Shown one piece after another: positions 16,901 to 24,689 of a stretch of DNA of 64,000 bases; the first letter of the stretch is position 1, and every line of letters begins with the position of its first letter. Below the pieces are notes generated by a model, which had not been told where the DNA came from, did no database searches, and saw nothing but the letters and a program-made list of their open reading frames with translations. Source of the DNA: Gammaproteobacteria bacterium (lineage in GTDB: Bacteria; Pseudomonadota; Gammaproteobacteria; DSM-16500); contig JACDDU010000001.1 of the NCBI GenBank assembly GCA_013816845.1, positions 248,001 through 312,000 on the forward strand, written 5' to 3'. The position numbers and the translations under genes are program-made.

Positions 16901-18426
16901 ATCAATACTACCAATCTTTTTTTAAAAAAATAATAGCAACTGAAAATAACGAGCTTATTGAACTTGCTATTACCAAGTATCCTTTAATTCAAATTGGTAA
17001 TGCTGACCAATATTTTGGAAGAGATGACCAAAAGCAAACGTTACTAATGAAAGCAGCCCAAGTAGGTAATGAAAAAGCTGTCAGCTATCTTTTAAATCGA
17101 AAGGCAAGTGTTTACTATGTCGATGCAAATAAATTGACGGCTTTGCAACTTGCTGCGAAAGCACAACGGTGGAACGTTATTCGGGCTCTATTAAAAAAGG
17201 GATCAAATCCCAATGTGATTGATGACACGGGCATGACCCCTCTCATGCATGCAGTTAAAGCTGGTCAAATTGATATCGTAAAAATGTTATTGCAACATAA
17301 AGCCAATGTTTACATGAAAGATAAATTAGGCAATACCGCTTTATTCTATGCCATTGGTGCAGAAAAAAATTCAGCAGAAACTAGTGAACTATTGTGCCAA
17401 CGGGGAGTAAAATATAAATCAACAGCTGAAATCGCTTTGCAAAATTTTGATACCGCACCGGAATTAATTGCTTGGTATAAAGAAAAAGTTTTAAACGATA
17501 ATTCTCCTTTAGGGTATGCCTATCAACTGCGCGATGCAGTTAATCTTAATGATAATCATGCTTTAAAAAAACTTTTGCCAAGAGTAGGTAACATGTGTCC
17601 TTATAAAATTGGTGGTGAGGAATCTTTTATCTCCTATGCCTTAAAAAAGAATAAAGCTGGGCTCATTAAGTCATTAATGCCTACGTCTCTATCTTCTAAT
17701 GAATGGTATAACAAAATGATTGAATCTAGAAATGCGGCAATCGATAAAATCAACACAGCATTATCATCCGATGCTCCGAGCAATATGCGGTCACGATCTG
17801 ACTTCATAGCGCTGGAAAACTCATATTATTCGATGTTTCTGGATGCCCAATGCAGCCCGAAAGCAAATGATTTATTTATGACCTACCTCTCTGGAATCTT
17901 TCACGTCGGCTATCAAGCTATTGCGAATGGCCAGGCGCTTGAAGTGGAATTTATTCCATCTTTAAAAAAGAACAAGCCTGCGTTTACAAAGTCATTAATG
18001 CCTGAATTTATAACCTCTAAACCATGGTATGAAGAAATGATTGAATTTAGAAATGTGGCTATACAAAAAATCAACACACCCTTATCATCATCAGATGCTG
18101 AAACCGATGTGCGATCACGATCTGACTTTGTAGTGCTAGAAAACCTATGGTATTCGATATTACTCGACCCCAAATATAGCTCCTCAACATCCGTTACATT
18201 GATTAATTATTTCTTAGGAATCTTTGCACACGGCTATCAAACTATTGCAAAGGGCCAGCCACTTTCAGCAGAATTTATTACATCCTTAGAAGGTTTTAAA
18301 AGTCCCATCAAGCCAAAATTTAGTATACTGCAATTCTTTAGAAGCAAACCATTGGCTCACACACCGTTTGAAGAGACAATATTAGCTATGAACCTGTTTA
18401 ACAACTGTAAAAACCCATCCATGTAA
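13945..18426 (+). CDS. Very large ankyrin-repeat protein, probable type IV effector
   Basis: 1493 residues. The first ~490 residues are helical with no repeat or known domain. Ankyrin repeats then appear in blocks: about 510-550 (NGNSPLFYGIKLGD), 615-780 (at least four units, including GMTALMQAALSGD and RRTALMYAAEKGK), 815-895 (NELTPLMHAVDYK and GMTALAYAV), and 1028-1165 (four units, including KLTALQLAAKAQR and GMTPLMHAVKAGQ). The C-terminal 240 residues contain a 107-residue tandem duplication and a short third start. No signal peptide or membrane helix. Ankyrin arrays mediate protein binding, and in Legionellales such proteins are usually injected into host cells. That, plus the upstream PmrA-like box, supports an effector role without proving it. 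Confidence 0.85.
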   Translation: MARSRSSDNLFTSKFLHVPKVVSGHHEKPIPPLDSLINYSTSQTTKAHRELFLKTIQDLITFAKDKKINYNQYDVSSFISGYITDYCGINNYQNDLRKQLYNEGLAYLIKINSYLANNNIPEILKITQVTELLKSINNVKCPPGIFNQISAVVSELEASLGVEYVLLAKRIKLVEQIVAEHLLPYQKAVDYYVGMETHIVQFIKNQYAADLGFPVVKDYYARQAMMNGRIENEVQQKLSHCIKAEFSAEAFVKSIVNDFDLQGQSGLNFDNFISQIAVFGPQAATKFYTKAADILNADDDETFLTSQALYIFYLEVFYRLVEQEYFSLENQCSISTENGQLHYIKDRSLIFAYIKIDDTNKPFLSACVSAMTSYLLDRKNGNFASFIYNLSEPQLHEVLEAIHHYQQSLEYKALSDEEQKQQNDFLFANIIQLLPYSDPQEIFPLLSMPMAAKYYEHVKKQTWGLHYISNDTVDKDNTSLLILAFLNNDSRKVDYILNDNSPLISKLVNQPDCNGNSPLFYGIKLGDPALITGLLRQGAKINVRNGLGVNPLEHALNCLNLENYNTYTKIIDLLIEKTIDENLVTALWFHAIKTENLCAIDYLLEKKVSPIVNNENGDTPLMLAIKTCKKKKNLIVDKLVENKMLVNAKNSATGMTALMQAALSGDTTIMEKLKNQGAEIDVPDQNRRTALMYAAEKGKFPAVQYLISWQANEDLRDLQQHNALSLALENNRDEIVNYLRDQGSRTDRHENSMIVFLAQNGKLEQLKTLLQEDLRVVSTIDHLKQQPVQLKQGLFAAIENEQLEVVKYLIELVSLNANELTPLMHAVDYKAKEIIEWLIKTKKVSINSVCKDDGMTALAYAVLSREKSTIQFLIASGANPDLSDLLRSAITNKKWAFATAILESVDEGIQIQPQKIMANYNQLITLVAADKKLNILTLLFKQNIKSTLSLDLWNNLINESIDRKDWYLVKQLLQNAINLEDEERYHQYYQSFFKKIIATENNELIELAITKYPLIQIGNADQYFGRDDQKQTLLMKAAQVGNEKAVSYLLNRKASVYYVDANKLTALQLAAKAQRWNVIRALLKKGSNPNVIDDTGMTPLMHAVKAGQIDIVKMLLQHKANVYMKDKLGNTALFYAIGAEKNSAETSELLCQRGVKYKSTAEIALQNFDTAPELIAWYKEKVLNDNSPLGYAYQLRDAVNLNDNHALKKLLPRVGNMCPYKIGGEESFISYALKKNKAGLIKSLMPTSLSSNEWYNKMIESRNAAIDKINTALSSDAPSNMRSRSDFIALENSYYSMFLDAQCSPKANDLFMTYLSGIFHVGYQAIANGQALEVEFIPSLKKNKPAFTKSLMPEFITSKPWYEEMIEFRNVAIQKINTPLSSSDAETDVRSRSDFVVLENLWYSILLDPKYSSSTSVTLINYFLGIFAHGYQTIAKGQPLSAEFITSLEGFKSPIKPKFSILQFFRSKPLAHTPFEETILAMNLFNNCKNPSM
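17641..18282 (+). repeat. Tandem 321-bp (107-residue) duplication inside the ankyrin gene
   Basis: Copy 1 (17641-17961) and copy 2 (17962-18282) encode clearly related segments. LKKNKAGLIKSLMP aligns with LKKNKPAFTKSLMP, MIESRNAAIDKINTALSS with MIEFRNVAIQKINTPLSS, and MRSRSDFIALENSYYSMFLD with VRSRSDFVVLENLWYSILLD. A third unit begins at 18283 (LEGFKSPIKPKF) and breaks off. The unit is not an ankyrin repeat. Confidence 0.85.
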
Positions 18427-18793
18427 ATTACACGCGCTGTATCGTGGCAAAGTAGTGCTATTTGTGACATCATTTTTTTGCATTTTTTTATCGTAATTTA
18501 TTTCCTCTTTTCAAGAGTTGGAAAATTTCTTCGGGATACAATTGCGGTTAAGTTTTTATAGGTTAGCCGATGAGTATAATTTTCCAATTTAATTGCAAAA
18601 TTCGAAAGTTTTCGCCTAACCAGCAACACAGAATCATCTTATAAATAAACCCGGAGCATAGTGAGACTTAGCGCTCTAATTTTTTTAGTTCTTCAAGTGC
18701 CCTTGAGATTAAGCCTCACTTGCTTACTTTTTTTAGCAGTAATCGGGACAGTTAGAGCCCGTGCCGAAATGACCCGATGGTAGCGAGGGCAAA
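18427..18793. other. Intergenic between convergent genes, weak hairpin
   Basis: No gene seen. GTGAGACTTA (18661-18670) and TAAGCCTCAC (18710-18719) form an imperfect stem with one mismatch around a T-rich loop region and may act in termination. Confidence 0.35.
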
Positions 18794-19105
18794 TTACACA
18801 TTGCCTGGAATAAATGAACATAAATTTGGATCAGACGAATCGCAAGTATAATAATGTCTATCATAAGGGGATTGCTGCCAAGCGCCAGGTACGGGACGGA
18901 AATTGCCTTCAATTTTATAATAGCTCGTGCCTGGGGAATACCAGCATAATAGTTGGCCTTTCATTCCTGAAGGTGCACCATTAAGAGTTGCTCTAGAAAA
19001 TCTTCCATTGCCAGTTGGCGCATATACATTGCAAGTTTGGGCATAAGTTGCGGTAGCGGCAAATAACGCAACTATGGCCCCTATAAGTTTTTTTTTATTA
19101 AACAT
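18794..19105 (-). CDS. Small secreted cysteine-containing protein
   Basis: 103 residues. GGAGGG lies eight bases before ATG 19105. Residues 1-22 are a Sec signal (MFNKKKLIGAIVALFAATATYA). The mature part has four cysteines (TCNVY, LLCWY, YTCDS, LCSF), consistent with two disulphides, and many aromatic and proline residues. I do not recognise the family. It is similar in size and design to the secreted protein at 5260-5556 but not obviously homologous. Location is periplasmic or extracellular by inference. Confidence 0.75.
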   Translation of the reverse strand: MFNKKKLIGAIVALFAATATYAQTCNVYAPTGNGRFSRATLNGAPSGMKGQLLCWYSPGTSYYKIEGNFRPVPGAWQQSPYDRHYYTCDSSDPNLCSFIPGNV

Positions 19106-19621
19106 AGTGAAATCCCTCCGATAAGTTAAAGCTTAAAAATTCCTTGAATGGTGTAGAGTAGTAATCAGGAAAAATGTATGTTTGGTCATACTTGTATGAT
19201 TTCTTCATTGATTAACTACGCTCAATTAAGGCTACTCTACTGTGTTTAATTAAACGAGCAAAAGTTGACATTATGGGATCCCCAGTATTACATCAATAAT
19301 ATAGCTAATAACAGAATTTTTTGACTGGTATAAACGAATGTGAAAATTTATACGTGGAAACGAGTCCCAAAAGAAATATTCATCAACGCGGATGTATTGT
19401 GAAACTGAATTATATTGCTTGCAGAATGAAAAAGAAACTGGGTACCAATAGCGCGCTTTACAATTCAAAATAGATTTGCTAATTTAACTATTACTATAAT
19501 AATAAATCATCCTATAATTTTACTTCTATATGAAATTTTTAAATTTAATTTTAGCTTACCGACATTTCCTATCCGTCATTTTATCCCTATGGCGTTAGCC
19601 TAATTCTTTTATAAGCTCGTC
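19106..19621. other. Intergenic, no reliable gene
   Basis: A 65-codon reverse frame (19271-19468) starts with TTG, has no ribosome binding site and is not recognisable. It may be a gene remnant or chance. Otherwise AT-rich and featureless. Confidence 0.35.
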
Positions 19622-19648
19622 TTAGGCAGTTGTGCCTAACTCTATAAC
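19622..19648 (+). promoter_or_regulatory. Inverted repeat in the promoter region of the CE-clan-like gene
   Basis: TTAGGCA-GTTG-TGCCTAA (19622-19639) is a perfect 7-bp inverted repeat, followed at 19643-19648 by TATAAC, a plausible -10. The repeat would overlap the -35/spacer and looks like an operator for a dimeric regulator. Confidence 0.4.
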
Positions 19649-19689
19649 AAATATGAAAATTACATCAGTCGATGAATGATGGAGTATAT

Positions 19690-20553
19690 ATGTTTACAAA
19701 AAAATTACCGCTTGTTAAATCTAATACTTGCAACAACAATGACAAAAATCCCTTAAGGTTAGAGCAATTTTATGAATATGGTATTCAAGGGTTAAATAAA
19801 GATACCAATACTATTAAGTATGCAAACTTAATGGCTAAACTTATCCAGGATTTCCCTAGTCTAAAAAAACTAATTGGCACATGCCCTATTTATAGGCAGG
19901 AGGGCAATGGATGGGGATTAACTTTAATAAAAACTGGGGTGACATATGGTTTGTCTTATCAAGGCATCCAAGAGATTTTAAATTTAATGGGGATGGAAAA
20001 AAATATTATTGTTGCTGAAACAGAACAAAAATTAAGGGATGCATTTCTTCATCTGCAAACTTCGAAAGCCGCATTAATTACGGACATAAAAGCGTTAGAC
20101 TCAACATCGTGTGGGCATGCCATTTCCCTCTTTGTTGAAAAAAAAGGAAACGTATTCAGATTATTTATTAATGACAGTATGGCCAATTATTATTTTTTTG
20201 AGGACATACAAGCGATTGTACCTAAGGGCTATCAATTGCAACTTGTCATTTCCCGAGTCGAGCGACAAAAACCGACAGATGTCACCTGTAATGCTTTTGC
20301 AATAACCGACTGTGAAGCATTTATAAAGAACCCCAATCTTTTAACAGAAATGCAAAATCTTATGATCCCAACATCTGGGCATGCATACGAAGCCAATCTC
20401 AAAAATATGCCTGCAAGCTTAATGGGTTTAGAAAAATCAGAGGATGCACGTAAAAAAGCTTTAGATTTTCAACTGATGCTAATGAAAGCACATCAGATAC
20501 CAATCGTTGAAAACACTAATAGCAATTCACAGCAACGGATATATAAACCATAG
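19690..20553 (+). CDS. Candidate clan-CE (YopJ/Ulp-like) cysteine protease or acetyltransferase
   Basis: 287 residues from ATG 19690, chosen because GGAG lies five bases upstream; ATG 19672 lacks one. The order of residues follows the clan-CE plan: H143 in CGHAISLFVEKKGN, D162 in FRLFINDS about 19 residues later, then Q193 and C200 in RQKPTDVTCNAFAITDC. In Ulp and YopJ proteins the same H...(D/E)S...Q-x(5-6)-C-G-x-F order forms the catalytic site. The glycine after Cys is Asn here. YopJ-type members acetylate or deubiquitinate host signalling proteins. No secretion signal is visible at the N-terminus. It lies alone among effector-like genes. Assignment rests on motif order only. Confidence 0.55.
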   Translation: MFTKKLPLVKSNTCNNNDKNPLRLEQFYEYGIQGLNKDTNTIKYANLMAKLIQDFPSLKKLIGTCPIYRQEGNGWGLTLIKTGVTYGLSYQGIQEILNLMGMEKNIIVAETEQKLRDAFLHLQTSKAALITDIKALDSTSCGHAISLFVEKKGNVFRLFINDSMANYYFFEDIQAIVPKGYQLQLVISRVERQKPTDVTCNAFAITDCEAFIKNPNLLTEMQNLMIPTSGHAYEANLKNMPASLMGLEKSEDARKKALDFQLMLMKAHQIPIVENTNSNSQQRIYKP

Positions 20554-21414
20554 ATAGCATGAGGTAATCTCATCAGTTCTAATTTTTAAATTTGAGAGCC
20601 TAACATCCATTGCTGGATCAAAGTCAAAAGGTAAATAATCGTGGGCATTTTTTGGTAATGCATGCGAATGGTAAAACTTTACGGTTTATGCTTTTTTTGT
20701 ATGTCACTGCCAACGTTTTGCTGTGACTTCTTTCCACTTATGAAAGTAAAGGATTGGCTGAGCCAATCTTGTTAATTTTGTTATGTCTCATTCAAGGTAC
20801 AGCAGTGAGTCGTGAATTGATCACAGCTATGTCGTTTTTGGGTTAAACATGCACCCGCTGATAAGCGCGGATATGAATGAAGTTTCGCAATAGCTCAGGT
20901 TTTACTGCATCGCAATCAGCGCAGCCATTGCTACACTTGTAACTGAATTGCTAACTCGAAGCTGCGCTTTACAGCTAGAGCTCTCGAATTCCTTTTTTTA
21001 AATGAGATTTGTTACATTATTAAGCTTTACATAAATGTAAAACCATACTTGTTGGTTAGTTGAGGGAAGAGTTACGCAGCTTTGCCGGAAAGCCAATGAA
21101 TAACGATCTTTTAAATGTCGACCGAAGTTCACGCCTGCAGATGAACATGTCCTTGTCGCTGCCATTGAAGTTGAACCCAGAGCCACCAACTTTCGATATC
21201 GTTCCAGCCTACAGGCGCATTATTCCCACAATTTGCACTTTATCGAGACGGAATCTTATCTGGCTCTGATTTACATCGGAATACATAACATTTTGTATAG
21301 TTAAAGATCATTATTTGAATATTTGGTTTAATTATTATAATATGCCTATATTTTCCCTTTCCTGAGACTAAAATGAAAATCAATAGACATTGCATCATTA
21401 AGCGAAAGAAAAAT
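20554..21414. other. Long intergenic region with a terminator-like hairpin and a possible decayed gene
   Basis: GATTGGC-TGA-GCCAATC (20752-20768) followed by TTGTTAATTTTG looks like an intrinsic terminator for rightward transcription. On the reverse strand between about 21260 and 20998 several frames in succession read protein-like pieces (ANCGNNAPVGWNDIESWW, GGSGFNFNGSDKDMFICRRE, LAFRQSCVTLPSTNQQVWFY). They may be a dead gene for a small secreted protein, but no single frame is intact. No known family is claimed. Confidence 0.35.
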
Positions 21415-21690
21415 TGGATATAAAAGTTTGCAAAAAGATATCGATACATCAATCAAGGGGTAAAAGCTTATTTATTCTATGTTAGTGCATTAGCTGTATT
21501 TGAACGTGATTAATTCAAGAAATGAAAGCTGCAAGTACAAGAGGAAAGATGGGAGAAGGCCGCCGATTCTTGATAACCAACAAATTAACCGAATGGTCGA
21601 GTTATATAATGAAGGTAAAATTAACGTGGCTGAAGTTGCTAAATTTTAAATATTAGTAGACCTTCTTTATGCAATTGTCCAAAAAATTTT
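21415..21690 (+). pseudogene. Serine recombinase / DNA invertase (Hin/Pin type), C-terminal remnant
   Basis: Translated pieces in shifting frames reproduce the typical order of resolvase/invertase proteins. GYKSLQKDIDTSI matches the conserved F-x-S-L-x-E-x-I-D-T-S segment. KLIFYVSALAVFERD matches the F-H-x-x-x-A-L-A-E-F-E-R-x-L-I helix. GRRPPILDNQQINRMVELYN and INVAEVAKF, followed after one more shift by NISRPSL, match the C-terminal helix-turn-helix. There is a TAA after the IDTSIKG piece, a frameshift after FERD, and another at the HTH. The catalytic N-terminus is gone. It marks a former mobile or phase-variation element. Confidence 0.7.
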
Positions 21691-21744
21691 CTTTATCAAA
21701 AAAACAAGTTTGATCCATTATTAAAATTAACGAGGAGTAAATAA

Positions 21745-22674
21745 ATGCTACTAAATGAAGAGAAATATAATAGTTTTAATTTGGAGTTAAACAAAAAAAT
21801 ATTAAAGGAAAATTGTCTTCCAATTCAAATTGTACTTGATATTGATGATGTCTTAGCGACTGGATTTCATAGCTCAAATCTTCAAAAGCTTTTAGAGGAT
21901 CATCCTTATCTTAAAGATTTTGAAGATTTGAATTTATTAATTAATGCAGTTTTTCCACATATGATACATCCTGGAGCAATTGAGCTTATTCAATGGATTT
22001 TCCAAATACCTAACGTAAATGTGTCATTTTTTAGTAGCGGTGAAGAAACAAGAAATACTGCATTTGTTAAAGAATTATTGACTCTGGCACTAGGAGATAG
22101 CTTCGATAAAATTAAAGATAATATAGGAGTTTTTTCACGTCAACATTTAGTGGTTAGTAAGGAAGAAGAAACAAAAAATCAGTTTAAATTATTTAAAATA
22201 TATCATGGGTCAATGAAGAAAGACTTAAGTAAAATTCTTAACATTGATAATTTAGACAATGCAATTTTGATAGATGATGATTCATCCTATATTGCTTGTG
22301 GTCAAGAGAGAAATGTCATGGTTGTGCCAGGTGCTGACGAATATCCCTTTTACGAATTTTATAGAGATGCCAATGAGTTTCCAGATTGCATGGAAAAAAA
22401 TATATTATCTATGAATCACATTTTTTATATAGCAGGAATGTTAAGCAGAATCTTTAACACGAAAAATAATTGCTTGGCGGATAATTTATTTTGTTTACAA
22501 TACAAATCAAATGCTGATGGCACACATGAATATGATGGGAGCATACATAACGAGCTCCAATTTTATTTGGATGGATTATCTGAATTACAAAAAGTTAATC
22601 CTAAATTAGAATTCTATGGTGGCGAACTTGCGAATGAGCATTTTACGAAAGCTAGCTTTACCAATAAATTTTAG
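21745..22674 (+). CDS. HAD-superfamily-like protein, possible effector phosphatase
   Basis: 309 residues, ATG 21745 with GAGGAG seven bases upstream. HAD motifs are visible. Motif I is VLDIDDVLATGF (nucleophile D32, acid/base D34). Motif II-like is FFSSGEETR (around residue 96), and a motif IV-like acidic cluster is AILIDDDSSYI (around residue 173). Insert and C-terminal regions are unassigned. No signal peptide or membrane helix. The D-x-D-x-V motif places it near the FCP1/NIF-like or 5'-nucleotidase-like HAD groups, but the substrate (protein, sugar or nucleotide) cannot be told. It lies between a dead serine recombinase and a dead integrase, so horizontal acquisition is likely. Confidence 0.65.
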   Translation: MLLNEEKYNSFNLELNKKILKENCLPIQIVLDIDDVLATGFHSSNLQKLLEDHPYLKDFEDLNLLINAVFPHMIHPGAIELIQWIFQIPNVNVSFFSSGEETRNTAFVKELLTLALGDSFDKIKDNIGVFSRQHLVVSKEEETKNQFKLFKIYHGSMKKDLSKILNIDNLDNAILIDDDSSYIACGQERNVMVVPGADEYPFYEFYRDANEFPDCMEKNILSMNHIFYIAGMLSRIFNTKNNCLADNLFCLQYKSNADGTHEYDGSIHNELQFYLDGLSELQKVNPKLEFYGGELANEHFTKASFTNKF

Positions 22675-22749
22675 AAAAATAATTTTTCATATATTAATTT
22701 AACTGGTTGAGTTGCCCAGGTTTGATACGGGTGATCTGCAGTTTTTTTT

Positions 22750-23450
22750 GGAATTTATTAGATTCATTGAGTGAGGAAAAATTAAAAGAAGGTGTGAGGT
22801 TAAGCACTGTTAATCGAATGCTAGGAGTTGTGCGAGCGATTTTAATGAAAGCAGAAAGAGAATGGGACTGGTTAGATCGCACCTGCTACAAGGATGCTAA
22901 AAGAAGATTCAAAAAAGGAATCGGTGAGTTACAAAGAAGAAGCAAGTAGGCTCATTAATGAACTTCCGAAGCATTTAAAAGATTTTGTCATTTTTCTTTG
23001 GCTACTGGATTAAGAAAATCAAATGTTACAAATTTTTGATGGTCTGAAGTAGATCTAGAAAGACGACATGCTTTGATTCATCCAGATCAAGCCAAGGCGA
23101 AAAAAGAAATCCCAGTGCCCCTGAATGAAACAGCATGCAGTTCTTAAGACGACAACAAGGAAAGCATCTTAGCTTCGTCGTAATACGAAGGCTTAGCGAA
23201 AAGCTTAGAAACGAAAGGACAGGAATATAAAAGTTCCGCTGGAATGATTTACGACACACTTGGACTAGCTGGCACGTAGAATGCAACATCGTTACAAACG
23301 CTACAACAATAAGAGGTTGGTCTAGTTTTGCGATGGTTTTGAGTTATGCTCATTTGAGCAGGGTGATCATTTGAAAGAAGCTGCGGATAGAATTAACGTT
23401 ACAATTTTCCCCACACTGGTTCAAAGCCTAACTGCGAAATTTTCTTTAAC
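22750..23450 (+). pseudogene. Tyrosine integrase, multiply frameshifted remnant
   Basis: Pieces align along the intact integrase at 28086-29111. STVNRMLGVVRAILMKAERE matches STVNRMLEVIRAIFRKAERE, EEASRLINELPKHLKDF matches EEANRLINELPTHLADL, and HALIHPDQAKAKKEIPVP (across a shift) and FRWNDLRHTW and SFAMVLSYAHLSR also match. The N-terminal third is missing or unrecognisable, and at least five frameshifts or stops interrupt the rest. The last codons (RINVTIFPT) resemble the remnant at 915-1045. It ends directly at the displaced tRNA-Arg 3' fragment (23468), so it is the integrase of an older island once joined to the same tRNA. Confidence 0.85.
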
Positions 23451-23455
23451 CCCTT

Positions 23456-23513
23456 GCTTCTATTAGCGCGCCCGGAGAGATTCGAACTCCCGACCCCCTG
23501 GTTCGTAGCCAGA
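23456..23513. repeat. Left attachment repeat (attL), tRNA-Arg 3' fragment
   Basis: 58 bp identical to 29127-29184. From 23468 on it is the 3' half of tRNA-Arg(ACG), acceptor to anticodon stem, reverse strand. Homology stops after 23513, where the tRNA sequence is replaced by element DNA, so no functional tRNA is encoded here. Confidence 0.88.
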
Positions 23514-23613
23514 AATGATAATTAAATATGTAATACAATCAATAGCTTGCGATGATTTAGCATTAACAAAAGCCATATAAAACAATGTAAAACCTAGAAA
23601 ATCCATATTAGAC

Positions 23614-23633
23614 GGGTACAATTTGGGTACATT
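23614..23633. repeat. Putative integrase arm-type site, left end
   Basis: The 20-mer GGGTACAATTTGGGTACATT is identical to 29061-29080 inside the 3' end of the integrase gene. It contains two GGTACA units 11 bp apart. One copy near each att repeat is what arm-type binding sites for a tyrosine integrase would look like. Confidence 0.5.
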
Positions 23634-23730
23634 GAATGAAATAGCAATTTCAAAGTATATGTAAATATAATGTTGCCTTTTTAGAAGCATTGGCTGTGAA
23701 ATTTACTAGATTTTAAAGGCCTTATGATGG

Positions 23731-23780
23731 GGTGAGCTTTCACCATTTTCCAAATACCGTGCCGATGCGCGATATTTGGA
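23731..23780 (-). terminator. Two adjacent hairpins after the leftward gene at 23793
   Basis: GGTGA-GCTT-TCACC (23731-23744) and TCCAAATA...TATTTGGA (23749-23756 with 23773-23780) form two stems just beyond the stop codon of the leftward gene. They may terminate its transcript before the attachment site. No long T-tract is present. Confidence 0.4.
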
Positions 23781-23792
23781 TGTGATGGCGTT

Positions 23793-24278
23793 TTATTGGT
23801 GATACTGACTTATCTTTTCTGCCCAAATGTCTTGAGCCTTCACGGTTCGTTCTGTCTGTACATTTGAAAGTAGTTCGTCCACTTTTTTTAATTTATTCTC
23901 TTCATTCAAGTATTCCATGTATTCTGGCATGAATTGTATTGCAGCAATCCGAATTTTGTTTAAACATTCAGACGTGATACCATAATCTTCTGCTGTATTT
24001 TCATTATCCTTACCATTAATGCTGTTCTCTGCAAAGTCTAGCAAAACCCTTTTAACAAGAAGCTTAAGTTCCTTGAATTCTTTTGATATAGGTAAAACGT
24101 ATTTATCTGTATCAGGGGTAATACGCTTTTTAGAGAAAATAGCTGCACGTAAGTCATGTATTGTTGAACCGTTTTGTTTACGAATAAGATCTAAGATTTT
24201 ATCACGCGATAGTTTTTTTGTTAGATCAAACAGTTCGTCTATTGTTAGCTCTTTTGAGAAAAGTGAATGGCTGAACAT
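23793..24278 (-). CDS. Hypothetical island protein
   Basis: 161 residues, ATG 24278 preceded by AGGAATATA. The protein is soluble, helical and highly charged, with no signal peptide and no recognised family. The C-terminal half (TSECLNKIRIAAIQFMPEY to the end) may be a coiled helix. It is the first cargo gene from the left end of the island and faces the attachment site. Base composition matches the other cargo. Confidence 0.6.
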   Translation of the reverse strand: MFSHSLFSKELTIDELFDLTKKLSRDKILDLIRKQNGSTIHDLRAAIFSKKRITPDTDKYVLPISKEFKELKLLVKRVLLDFAENSINGKDNENTAEDYGITSECLNKIRIAAIQFMPEYMEYLNEENKLKKVDELLSNVQTERTVKAQDIWAEKISQYHQ

Positions 24279-24398
24279 ATTATATTCCTATTATAGTAAT
24301 TTGAACTATAATTCTACTATTAAAAATTAAAAAAATTCTATAACGTTCATTTGCATGGTTGTATTTTTAATGAACATTCAAACATTTACGAAATGATA

Positions 24399-24686
24399 TT
24401 AACTAACAAATGACTTAAATTTCTTAGTAAATTTTGTTGGTATAAACTCAATAATTTCATAATCAGCAATTTCATGTATGTAGAATGGGTCACTTTTAAT
24501 GTATATTTCTAGGGCAATGCGATTAGGATAATTAGATAAGATTATTCCACCTGTTCTTGGGTCTTTTCTGCCAGATGCTAAAAAATAACCTAATTTAAAT
24601 CCTTCATCTAAAAATATTGTATGTGCAGGAATGTGTTTATCGACTTCGTCTAATGGCTTTTTATATGTCAATGAGATTATAAACAT
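24399..24686 (-). CDS. YciI-like (dimeric alpha/beta barrel) protein
   Basis: 95 residues, the usual YciI length. Typical elements are an initial strand (MFIISLTYKKPLDEVDKH), the P-A-H-x-x-F-L-D-E-G-F segment with a conserved-type His, G-x-x-L-A-S-G-R-K-D-P-R-T-G-G around residues 33-47 (GYFLASGRKDPRTGG), and a late DPF motif. The family is small, cytoplasmic and of mostly unknown enzymatic role. It is only three bases downstream of the GNAT gene and very probably co-transcribed and translationally coupled with it. Confidence 0.8.
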   Translation of the reverse strand: MFIISLTYKKPLDEVDKHIPAHTIFLDEGFKLGYFLASGRKDPRTGGIILSNYPNRIALEIYIKSDPFYIHEIADYEIIEFIPTKFTKKFKSFVS

Positions 24687-24689
24687 CAG

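Noticed and set aside
18794-21189. Homology between the secreted protein at 18794 and the reverse-strand remnant near 21000
   Set aside because: Cysteine spacing and aromatic motifs do not align; only size and general composition are similar.
23463-23690. 75-codon reverse ORF starting beside attL
   Set aside because: It reads through the displaced tRNA fragment and AT-rich DNA, has no ribosome binding site and no family resemblance.
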